Origin: Fibrisoma limi BUZ 3 | GTDB taxonomy: Bacteria; Bacteroidota; Bacteroidia; Cytophagales; Spirosomataceae | DNA: 64,000 nucleotides | Assembly (NCBI RefSeq): GCF_000296815.2 | Contig: NZ_CAIT01000005.1 | Location: 434,001 to 498,000, forward strand | Direction of reading: 5' to 3' | Part shown: positions 1 to 7,293 of the stretch, in pieces | Layout: every line of letters starts with the position of its first letter | Position numbering within the stretch: position 1 is the first letter of the stretch | Made by a program: the position numbers and the translations under genes | Notes under the pieces: generated by a model | Told to the model about the DNA's origin: nothing | Seen by the model: the letters and a program-made list of their open reading frames with translations, nothing else | Databases searched by the model: none

Positions 1-516
1 CGTAAACTTGGTTGCCTTGTCTACCTGTGGTACGTCTTTCTTCAGCGCTTCGGCCAGTGAGCCGGGCATGATTTCTCCGGTATTGATACCATCTGTAAGC
101 CGAACAAAATAGATGCGTTCGGCGTCCTTATACCCTTTGTTAAAGCTTAATTCATCATTTACCCATAAGCCAATCAGCAGGCTACAGGTCATGCCGAGCG
201 ACAGACCAAAGATGTTAATCAGGCTTAACAGGCGATTATGCTGTAAGCTTCGCCAAGCGATTTTGACGTAATTCTGTAACATAACAGGGCTTACTAGTGA
301 GGGGGTTATATATTCTGAAGGTTTACGTTTGATCACATACGGCCTGACAAAGCCCAGCACATCGCGCCAATACCGCCACCTGGCCCGTTGCTCACCCACG
401 CGTTCGACCTGGTAGACGAACTCCTCGTGCAGGTCGCCCTGCAGGGTTTCCAGCCGGTGTGGAGCTACGAACCATGCCAGCAGTCGGTCGGCGAGTTTCG
501 GGGGCCTAGGGGTCAT
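1..516 (-). CDS. FtsX-like ABC transporter permease with N-terminal prefix domain (partial, 3' end outside window)
   Basis: Only the first 172 codons are in the window; the gene runs off base 1. The ATG at 516 overlaps the TGA of the upstream PadR gene (ATGA), so the two are translationally coupled. Residues 1-65 form the cytoplasmic prefix seen in Cytophagales permeases (ADRLLAWFVAPHRLE, then GDLHEEF). Next come a VMLQNYVKIAWRSL segment, where FtsX/MacB permeases begin, a first membrane helix (LINIFGLSLGMTCSLLIGLW) and the start of the extracytoplasmic MacB-like domain (VNDELSFNKGY). Full-length relatives are about 800-900 residues with two FtsX domains. The substrate is unknown; these permeases usually lack a linked ATPase. 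Confidence 0.85.
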   Translation of the reverse strand, partial: MTPRPPKLADRLLAWFVAPHRLETLQGDLHEEFVYQVERVGEQRARWRYWRDVLGFVRPYVIKRKPSEYITPSLVSPVMLQNYVKIAWRSLQHNRLLSLINIFGLSLGMTCSLLIGLWVNDELSFNKGYKDAERIYFVRLTDGINTGEIMPGSLAEALKKDVPQVDKATKFT

Positions 517-851
517 AAGTTAATGGCGAGTTTGGGGGTAGGGGGCACCTCGTTCCACAACTGCGCCCGCATTGCCTTGATGTCCTGCAACGTCCGGTAG
601 CCGTAGGCCGTTACGGTAAACAGCAGCTTTCGCCGGCCACCGCGCTCGGGCGTGGGATCGCCCATCCGCGATGCCACCATGCCTTTCTCCTGCAACCTAT
701 GCAGGGCTGCGTGTACCTGGTTGAGCCGTACTGATCGGTCAGTTTCTTCGTTCAGCTTATGGGTGATTCCCACGCCGTACGCTTCGCCATCCATACCCGC
801 CACCAGCAGCAGCACGATCTCTTCAAACTCGCCTAAGTAGGTTCGTTTCAT
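513..851 (-). CDS. PadR family transcriptional regulator
   Basis: 112 residues, the size of a minimal PadR winged-helix regulator. The N-terminus (MKRTYLGEFEEIVLLLVAGM) and the recognition region (GVGITHKLNEET, then AALHRLQEKGMVASRMG) match PadR. The wing GGRRKLLFTVTAYGYRTL follows. It is the first gene of a two-gene operon with the FtsX-like permease and shares an ATGA stop/start with it. It is a close paralogue of the PadR gene at 9963-10301. A palindrome just upstream (864-890) overlaps the predicted sigma-54 promoter, so autorepression of the operon is likely. The effector is unknown. Confidence 0.9.
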   Translation of the reverse strand: MKRTYLGEFEEIVLLLVAGMDGEAYGVGITHKLNEETDRSVRLNQVHAALHRLQEKGMVASRMGDPTPERGGRRKLLFTVTAYGYRTLQDIKAMRAQLWNEVPPTPKLAINL

Positions 852-863
852 AGCCTGGAATTA

Positions 864-890
864 AATCTATTTTTGCTGAGCAAATAGATT
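864..890. promoter_or_regulatory. Inverted repeat upstream of padR, candidate PadR operator
   Basis: AATCTATTT at 864-872 and AAATAGATT at 882-890 are perfect inverted 9-mers. The spacer holds a second small palindrome, TTGCT-g-AGCAA. The site lies 13-39 bases before the PadR start codon and covers the -12 element and start region of the predicted sigma-54 promoter, a position suited to repression. PadR proteins bind palindromes of about this size; assigning it to this PadR is inference. Confidence 0.5.
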
Positions 891-894
891 GCCA
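879..894 (-). promoter_or_regulatory. Sigma-54 (-24/-12) promoter of the PadR-permease operon
   Basis: On the minus strand the sequence reads TGGCAATCTATTTGCT, close to the consensus TGGCAC-N5-TTGCW. GG and GC are 12 bases apart as required. Transcription would start near 868, giving a leader of about 17 bases before the ATG at 851. The second PadR operon has a similar element at 10330-10345. Confidence 0.55.
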
Positions 895-957
895 ACAAAG
901 AAGAACCGCTTCGTACGTTTCAGAACGGGCGTTTTATTGAAATAGGCCGATGCAAAA

Positions 958-997
958 TGTCCGTTACCGGACACGTAAACGTACGCTTCAGGACAGA
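958..997. promoter_or_regulatory. Candidate enhancer (UAS) sites for a sigma-54 activator
   Basis: TGTCCGTTACCGGACA at 958-973 is a perfect palindrome (TGTCCG, N4, CGGACA) about 65-80 bases upstream of the -24 element. A related half site, CTTCAGGACAGA, is at 986-997, and a degenerate copy (CGTACGTTTCAG) lies near 913-924. This spacing is typical of upstream activator binding for NtrC-type activators. The rest of 852-1180 shows no convincing gene; the minus-strand frame at 988-1182 has no family resemblance. Confidence 0.45.
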
Positions 998-1180
998 ACG
1001 ATTCGCTTGATCAGAGTCCCACGTAGAATTAATAACCAATCGAAGGCTTCAGGAAAATTTTCTATTGTAGTACAAAGCCGGGGAAAAATTATGTATGGCC
1101 AATAACCTGCTCCTAGATATTTATTTCTGAGTAAATGGTGACTAACTTGGAAGATTATTACGTTCCCTTTATTCATAAGC

Positions 1181-2755
1181 ATGAAAAACCAATTACTCGT
1201 CGCTGGTCTGCTGCTGGGCAGTTCGGTGCTGGCCTATGGGCAGGATGAAAAACTCGACCTGACAACCCTCGACAAAATTCGACAGGAGGGTATGCAGCGA
1301 TCGCAGGTGATGGAAACGGCGTTTTACCTCACCGATGTCAACGGGCCACGTATTCAGGGGCCGGGCTACGTGAAGGCCGCCAACTACGCCAAAGGAAAAC
1401 TGGCGGGCTGGGGACTGCAAAATGCTAAGCTGGAAGCCTGGGGCAACTGGGGCAAAGGCTGGGCCGTCGAGCGTTGTTATTTTGCCATGACTGCGCCGTA
1501 CTATAAGTCGATGATTGCTGTGCCCCGTGCCTGGAGTGGCAGCACCAACAAGCTCCAGACCGCCGATATTCTGTTCATCAGCGAAACTGACACCACCGCG
1601 CTGGAAAACTACAAAGGCAAGCTGAAAAATAAAGTCATTCTGATCGACCAGTCGTACAAAGTGACGCCGTCGTTTAAAGCCGATGCCGACCGCTTTACTG
1701 ACGAAGAACTGCAAAAAATGGCCGGCGAAACAGCCGGATTGCGCGGGCAGCGGATGCAGGGCGACTCGGCTATGCGTCGGCGTATGATGGCCATGCGGGT
1801 TGGCAACCTTTTCAACCAAAAGATGCGCAGGATGGCGAAAGCAGAAGGAGCCGTGGGCATTTTGAACAGTACGCAGAACAGTAAAGACGGTACGCTCTTC
1901 GTCAGCGGTGACTACGCCAACGCGGCTTTGGGGGCAACACCCGACGATCTGGCGGACCTGTCGATTGCGGTGGAGGATTATCTCATGCTTTGCCGGTTGA
2001 TGAAAGCGAACGTACCGGTGAAACTGGAACTGGACGTAAAAACTAAGTTCTTCGCCGACGACATCAAAGGCTACAATGTCTTGGCCGATATTCCCGGTAC
2101 TGACCCGAAGCTGAAGGATGAAGTAATTATGCTGGGGGCTCACCTCGACTCGTGGCATGCCGCCACCGGTGCTACTGACAATGCAGCCGGGAGCGCCGTA
2201 ATGATGGAGGCCGTACGTATTCTGAAAGCGATTGGTGTCAAGCCGCGCCGTACCATCCGCCTGGCACTGTGGAGTGGCGAAGAGCAGGGGCTACACGGCT
2301 CGAAGAACTACGTAGCCAATCACCTGGTTAACACGACGACGAACCAGTTGACCAAGGAAGGGCAGAACGTAGCGGCCTATTTCAACGTCGATAACGGAAC
2401 GGGTAAGATACGGGGTGTTTACCTGCAGGGCAACGAAGCCGCCGGACCCATTTTTTCGCAGTGGTTGAAGCCATTTAACGATCTGGGTGCTACAACCGTC
2501 ACGATTCAGAACACAGGCGGCACCGATCACCTGTCGTTCGACCGGTTTGGCATACCGGGTTTCCAGTTCATTCAGGACCGCATCGAATACAACACCCGGA
2601 CGCACCATACCAACATGGACACCTACGATCACCTGCAGCCCGACGATCTGAAACAGGCCGCAGTTATCGTGGCCAGTTTCGTGTACAACGCGGCTATGCG
2701 GGATCAGCGAATTCCGGCTAAACAGCCCGTCACGGCTCAGCAAGCCACCCGGTAA
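1181..2755 (+). CDS. Secreted M28 family zinc peptidase (PA domain-containing)
   Basis: 524 residues with a Sec signal peptide (LLVAGLLLGSSVLAYGQ). A protease-associated insert occupies roughly residues 120-300 and the M28 catalytic domain follows. Zinc ligands and catalytic residues are all visible: H321 (GAHLDSW), D333 (GATDNAAGSA), E367-E368 (WSGEEQGLHGS), D404 (FNVDNGTG) and H450 (GGTDHLSFD). The product is therefore probably an active aminopeptidase or carboxypeptidase exported to the periplasm. It is transcribed alone, divergently from padR, and followed by an intrinsic terminator at 2787. The substrate cannot be told from sequence. Confidence 0.92.
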   Translation: MKNQLLVAGLLLGSSVLAYGQDEKLDLTTLDKIRQEGMQRSQVMETAFYLTDVNGPRIQGPGYVKAANYAKGKLAGWGLQNAKLEAWGNWGKGWAVERCYFAMTAPYYKSMIAVPRAWSGSTNKLQTADILFISETDTTALENYKGKLKNKVILIDQSYKVTPSFKADADRFTDEELQKMAGETAGLRGQRMQGDSAMRRRMMAMRVGNLFNQKMRRMAKAEGAVGILNSTQNSKDGTLFVSGDYANAALGATPDDLADLSIAVEDYLMLCRLMKANVPVKLELDVKTKFFADDIKGYNVLADIPGTDPKLKDEVIMLGAHLDSWHAATGATDNAAGSAVMMEAVRILKAIGVKPRRTIRLALWSGEEQGLHGSKNYVANHLVNTTTNQLTKEGQNVAAYFNVDNGTGKIRGVYLQGNEAAGPIFSQWLKPFNDLGATTVTIQNTGGTDHLSFDRFGIPGFQFIQDRIEYNTRTHHTNMDTYDHLQPDDLKQAAVIVASFVYNAAMRDQRIPAKQPVTAQQATR

Positions 2756-2786
2756 ACGATTATGAGGTAACGAATCAGCCGCTTTT

Positions 2787-2826
2787 AGGGCGGTCGTGGC
2801 CAACAGGCCCGACCGCCTTTTCTTTT
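2787..2826 (+). terminator. Intrinsic terminator after the M28 peptidase gene
   Basis: GGCGGTCG at 2789-2796 pairs with CGACCGCC at 2810-2817 and is followed by TTTTCTTTT. It lies 30 bases after the M28 stop codon. Confidence 0.75.
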
Positions 2827-2963
2827 GGCTGTGTGAACAACAGAACCAAACAGGGGCACCTGCATTGGGCTCGTTGATAAACCTATCCGGCGAGGTGATG
2901 GCGTTTTCAGTGAGTAACGACGCATCAAAGCCCGCTTTTGTCGAGTAGCAGAACCTGTTTATC

Positions 2964-4427
2964 ATGACTTTTCGACTCCTTTGGGCGCTTGTAGCTATCT
3001 CTTTTTCGACCTCCGCGCAAATCCAGACAGTAAACCAGCAAGCACCGGGCTATCGTGGCATCTGGTACTACATTGGAAAAACAGGAGACGACTATGTCCA
3101 TAAATACAGCGGTGGCCTGGGCACCTACCCAGCTAACCACTATCCTTTCTCGGTATACGCGTCGGCCGTTAAGAAGACATTCTTTTGCTTCGGTGGAGTA
3201 ACCGATTCGACATCCCGGCAGTTGTGCCATATGGTTGGCTTTTACGATCACCAGACGGGTCGGGTATCGCGGCCGACGCTGCTGCTCAATAAAGAAACCG
3301 ACGATGCCCACGATAACCCCATTATTCAACTTGATGATAAAGGGTATGTCTGGATTTTCTCAACGTCGCATGGCACCGAGCGGCCTTCATTCATTCATCG
3401 TAGTCGCCAGCCATATGATATCAGTGCGTTTGAGCGGATACCGGCAACACGATTAGACGAAAACGGTCAGCGAGTGCCGTTCGACAACTTCTCCTACGTT
3501 CAAAGCTACCACGTACCCGGTCAGGGTTTTCTGAACCTGATGACGCATTACGACCGGGGTGTGCTACCAAACGGAGCCAACAAACCCCGCCGAACGATCA
3601 GCTTTATCACCAGTGCCGACGGCGTAAACTGGTCAGCCTGGCAGGACATTGGCGTAATTGAAGAAGGGCATTATCAAACCAGCGGTCAGGCTGGCCGTAG
3701 AATTGGTAGTTCATTTAACTATCACCCGAACAGGAAGACGGGAAGCGGACTCGACTACCGGACCAATTTGTATTATATCGAAACGGATGATTTCGGTAAA
3801 ACCTGGCATACAGCCGATGGCAGGCCGGTGGCTTTACCATTAAAGAATGTGCAGAACAGCGCCCTGGTGAAAGAATACCGGAGTGCAGGACAGAACGTAT
3901 ACATCAGCGATTTGAACTACGATGCCGCTGGCCGCCCGATTATCCTGTACATCACCAGCAAAGGGCCTGAACCCGGCCCAGCGAACGGACCCTATGCATG
4001 GCACGTTGCTCACTGGACTGGTAGCGACTGGCTGATTCATGACGTAGCGCAGTCTGACCACAATTACGACATGGGATCGCTGTACGTAGAAAAAGACAGG
4101 TGGCGAATCATTGGTCCGGTCGAAACGGGGCCACAGGCGTTTGGAACGGGCGGGAATCTGGTACTGCTCGAAAGCCGGAATGCGGGCAAAACCTGGCAGC
4201 GAATTCGCGAACTTACGCCGGGTAGTATCCGAAATCACACGTACCCGCGTCGGCCGGTGAATAGCCAGCCGGGGTTCGTCGCGCTCTGGGCCGACGGCAA
4301 CGCCCGACTGGCTTCAGCGTCCTATCTGTATTTTTGCGATGACAAAGGGCGGGTGTTTCAACTACCGGCTGAGATGAAAGCCGACATGGAAAAGCCAATT
4401 CCCGTTTTTTCGCAACCGGCCAGGTGA
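2964..4427 (+). CDS. Secreted BNR-repeat (BNR_4 type) protein
   Basis: 487 residues starting with a signal peptide (MTFRLLWALVAISFSTSAQ). The mature N-terminus (YRGIWYYIGKTGDDYVHKYSG) and repeated Asp-box-like blades (SADGVNWSAW, TDDFGKTWHT, SRNAGKTWQR) fit a six-bladed BNR propeller of the BNR_4 group. Such proteins are found in polysaccharide-degrading Bacteroidota and are related in fold to sialidases and some polysaccharide lyases. I see no catalytic set that fixes an activity, so sialidase should not be assumed. The gene stands alone between the M28 gene and a long inverted repeat. Confidence 0.8.
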   Translation: MTFRLLWALVAISFSTSAQIQTVNQQAPGYRGIWYYIGKTGDDYVHKYSGGLGTYPANHYPFSVYASAVKKTFFCFGGVTDSTSRQLCHMVGFYDHQTGRVSRPTLLLNKETDDAHDNPIIQLDDKGYVWIFSTSHGTERPSFIHRSRQPYDISAFERIPATRLDENGQRVPFDNFSYVQSYHVPGQGFLNLMTHYDRGVLPNGANKPRRTISFITSADGVNWSAWQDIGVIEEGHYQTSGQAGRRIGSSFNYHPNRKTGSGLDYRTNLYYIETDDFGKTWHTADGRPVALPLKNVQNSALVKEYRSAGQNVYISDLNYDAAGRPIILYITSKGPEPGPANGPYAWHVAHWTGSDWLIHDVAQSDHNYDMGSLYVEKDRWRIIGPVETGPQAFGTGGNLVLLESRNAGKTWQRIRELTPGSIRNHTYPRRPVNSQPGFVALWADGNARLASASYLYFCDDKGRVFQLPAEMKADMEKPIPVFSQPAR

Positions 4428-4440
4428 ATGGGAACACGAT

Positions 4441-4496
4441 AACGTAGAGACGCAAAATATTGCTGGTAGAGACGCAATATTTTGCGTCTCTACGTT
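4441..4496. repeat. Inverted repeat of the GTAGAGACGCAAAATATTGC type
   Basis: Perfect 23-base arms at 4441-4463 and 4474-4496 with a 10-base loop, between two convergent genes. The right arm covers the stop codon of the frameshifted permease. A diverged copy (GTAGAAACGCAA/TTGCGTTTCATCTAC) occurs at 16603-16633. It may act as a bidirectional terminator but lacks a clean T-run. Confidence 0.85.
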
Positions 4497-7223
4497 ATTC
4501 ACTACGTAAGGACTTTACCGGATTCATCAACGCAGCTTTCACACTCTGGAAGCTGACCGTTAGTAGGGCTATACCCATTGCCAGGACGCCCGCAAGGATG
4601 AATACCCACCAGGCTACGTCCACCCGATAGGCGAATTCTTCCAGCCATTTGCCGGTGATCCACCAGGCGATCGGTGAGGCAATAAGGAAGGCGATGAACA
4701 CCAGTTTGACAAAATCCGCCGATAGAAGGGTAATGATGCTGACGACTGATGCCCCGAGCACCTTCCGAACACCAATTTCTTTCGTCCGCTGCTGAGCCGT
4801 AAATGTCGCCAGACCGAACAAACCCATGCATGAAATCAGAATCGCGATGGCCGTGGCCGTATTGACAAGCCGGGCAATTTTTTGATCGCTTTCGTAGAGC
4901 CGGGCAATTGAATCGTCGAGGAAGGTGTAAGAAAACTCTTTATCGGGGTAGACCGTCTGCCAGGCGTCCTCAATTGCCGCCAGTGAGGTCCGCACATCGC
5001 TTACCTGCTTTCCTTTGGTCGCCAGCTTAACCGCGATGTCCTTCGACATACCAGGCATATATGCAATGAACGTAGGCCGGATCGGGGCATGCAGCGAGTT
5101 TTCGTGGAAGTCGGCCACTACGCCTGCGATGGGATAATCCCGGCCGTTGAAGCTGAGCAGTTTGCCGATAGCTTCGGCGGGTTGTTTGAAACCCAGGGCT
5201 TTGACGTAGGTTTGGTTGATCACCAGTTCCCGTAGTGTGTCGGTCGGCATCATGTTCCGACCGGCAACGACGCGCAATTGGTACAGCGGAATGTAGTTTT
5301 CGTCGCCGATCTTCGCTGATACTTCCGTTTCGATGGCTTTAGCCCCCCGGTACGTCATTTTGGTGAGCATATACCCTTCGCTCATGGGCGCAGACCATTG
5401 TTTGGCTACATGGGTTACGCCGGTAAGCTGCCTTAACTGTTGCGCCAGTACGTCGCTTTTATCAACCTGTGGGGTGTTGATCAGAACAACCGCGTCGGTC
5501 GAGAACCCCAGGTCTTTATTTCGGATGTAACTGAGCTGACGACCTACCATGATGGTGCCGATGATGAACAGGAGTGACACTGTAAACTGGAAGACAATCA
5601 GCCCTTTCCGTAGGTAGCCTTTCTGATTGCCCAGCAGCCCGGTCTGACCTTTCAACGCCTGCGCCGGTCGATACGCCGACAGCACCCACGATGGGTACAG
5701 GCCGGAAAGTAAGGCAGTGGTCAACGTGATTGCCAGCAGAAACAGCAGGATGTTTGGCGTAAACACCGAGAAGCTGAGGCCCCTGGGAATGAACGATTCA
5801 AAGGCCGAAAGCATCGGCCGGGTCAGCAGCAGAGCAAGCCCTACAGCCAAAATGGTCAGGATCAGCGTTTCGCTCATGAACTGCGCAATCAGACTTTGGC
5901 GACTACCGCCCAGAACTTTACGCATCCCCACTTCGCGCGTCCGCTGTACCGACTGGGCCGTTGCCAGATTGATGAAGTTGATAGCAGCAATCAGCAGGAT
6001 AAACACCGCTACGACCATCATGCCGTAGAGCGATGGAAGGTGGGCTTTCCGCGAATAGTTGTCCTGGTACTGGTGATTAAAATGCACGTCCGACAGCGGT
6101 TGCAGACTCGGAACGATCCTAAAATCGCCGGTGCCTTGATTGGGGTTAAACTGTTCCTGTGTGCCTTGCCAAACGTAGCCAGACGGGCGTCTACTTCGGC
6201 GGGCGAAGTGCCCTTTGCCAACTTCACGAACGTTTGCGACGAGGACCAGATGTCGTTCCATTCGTCGAGGTTGATTTCGCCTTTCAGAAAACTGGTGCGG
6301 ATCGTCGCGGCCGAAATAAAGTCCGTGAACGTAAAATCCGTATTGTGGTTCCAGTCTTTAACGATTCCGCTGACCGTAGTGCGGATTGAATCGCGGTAGA
6401 TGACTTCCCGACCCAGCATGTTGTCGATGGGTACGTTGCCGAAATAGGTACGGGCTTTCTGTTCCGACAGCACCACTTTGAACGGCTCGTTGAGCGACGT
6501 TTTGGGATTGCCGGCCAGCCATTCGTACCGGAAGATGTCGAAATACTGCGGGTCAGCGATAACAATTTCCGCCCGATCGGCACCGAAACGGCCTGCCTCA
6601 AACCGTCGGGTTTGTTTAGGTCCTTCGGGAATAAGGACATGGGAGTGCAGGTTATGAAAGGCGGCCACCGTTTCCAGGCCAGAAACCTCGCTGCGAATGG
6701 CGTTTGGAGCCGCCCTCGGAATAAAACCTACGGGGTGGGCTTCGGCTGATTTGCCCGTGCTGACCTCGCCCACCACCCGGAAAATACGGTCGTTGTCGGG
6801 GTGGAACGTATCAAAGCTTAACTCGTAGCTGATAATGACGTAGATGACCAGACAGGCCGTTACGCCCAGCGTCAGCCCTAACGTATTGATAAGGGTACTA
6901 ACCTTATGCTTAGTCAGGTTCCGGAAAGCGGTTTTGATGTAATTGCGGATCATAGCGGGACTAAGTGAAAAAGTAGATGTAAACTCACCGCGACGGTGGA
7001 TCGTTGATTTACGCTTAACAGCAAAGGGTTTTAGAAACCCCAGCACCTCCCAGACGTACTGCCGCCGGGCACTGCGTTCGCCGAACAGGACTGCTCGCCG
7101 GTAGAAGCGCTCGTGTAAGTCACCCTGCACTTCCTCCAGCAGGTGCGGAGCGCAGAACCATTCCAGCAGGCGGTCGGCGAGTTGGGGCGGTCTGACGGGG
7201 CGGGGGCGAGGGGGTTTGGGCAT
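4495..7223 (-). pseudogene. FtsX-like ABC permease with prefix domain, interrupted by one frameshift
   Basis: Two frames together encode one permease of about 909 residues. The N-terminal part (7223 down to about 6170) holds the prefix domain (LADRLLEWFCAPHLLEEVQG), the first helix and the MacB-like domain up to EVDARLATFGKA. The C-terminal part (about 6165 down to 4495) continues in another frame with EQFNPNQGTGDFR, two FtsX domains and the usual end NPVKSLRSE. The break is in a CACACAGGAACAG stretch near 6160-6175 and is consistent with one lost base. The total of 2729 bases is one short of a multiple of three. It follows the intact paralogue at 7294-9966 in the same operon. A sequencing error cannot be excluded. 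Confidence 0.8.
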
Positions 7224-7291
7224 AGGGTCGGGGGCTTAGGGCAAGGAGTTGGGGCGGTTTTACACTTTGCCCATGCCCCCGGCCCTATGCC
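7219..7291. repeat. Snap-back inverted repeat between the two permease genes
   Basis: GGCATAGGG (7219-7227) pairs with CCCTATGCC (7283-7291). Inside, GGGGGC and GGGCAA pair with GCCCCC and TTGCCC in the same order. The left arm can be read as 7-base units (CATAGGG TCGGGGG CTTAGGG). It overlaps the start codon of the frameshifted permease. A related repeat is at 12112-12165. Confidence 0.75.
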
Positions 7292-7293
7292 AT

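Noticed and set aside
988-1182. Minus-strand open frame of 64 codons between padR and the M28 gene
   Set aside because: It has no family resemblance or ribosome site and covers the UAS-like elements and the M28 start.
1193-2158. Long minus-strand open frame (321 codons) inside the M28 peptidase gene
   Set aside because: It is antisense to a gene with a complete catalytic set; its composition (His/Arg/Phe-rich) is a shadow of high-GC codons.
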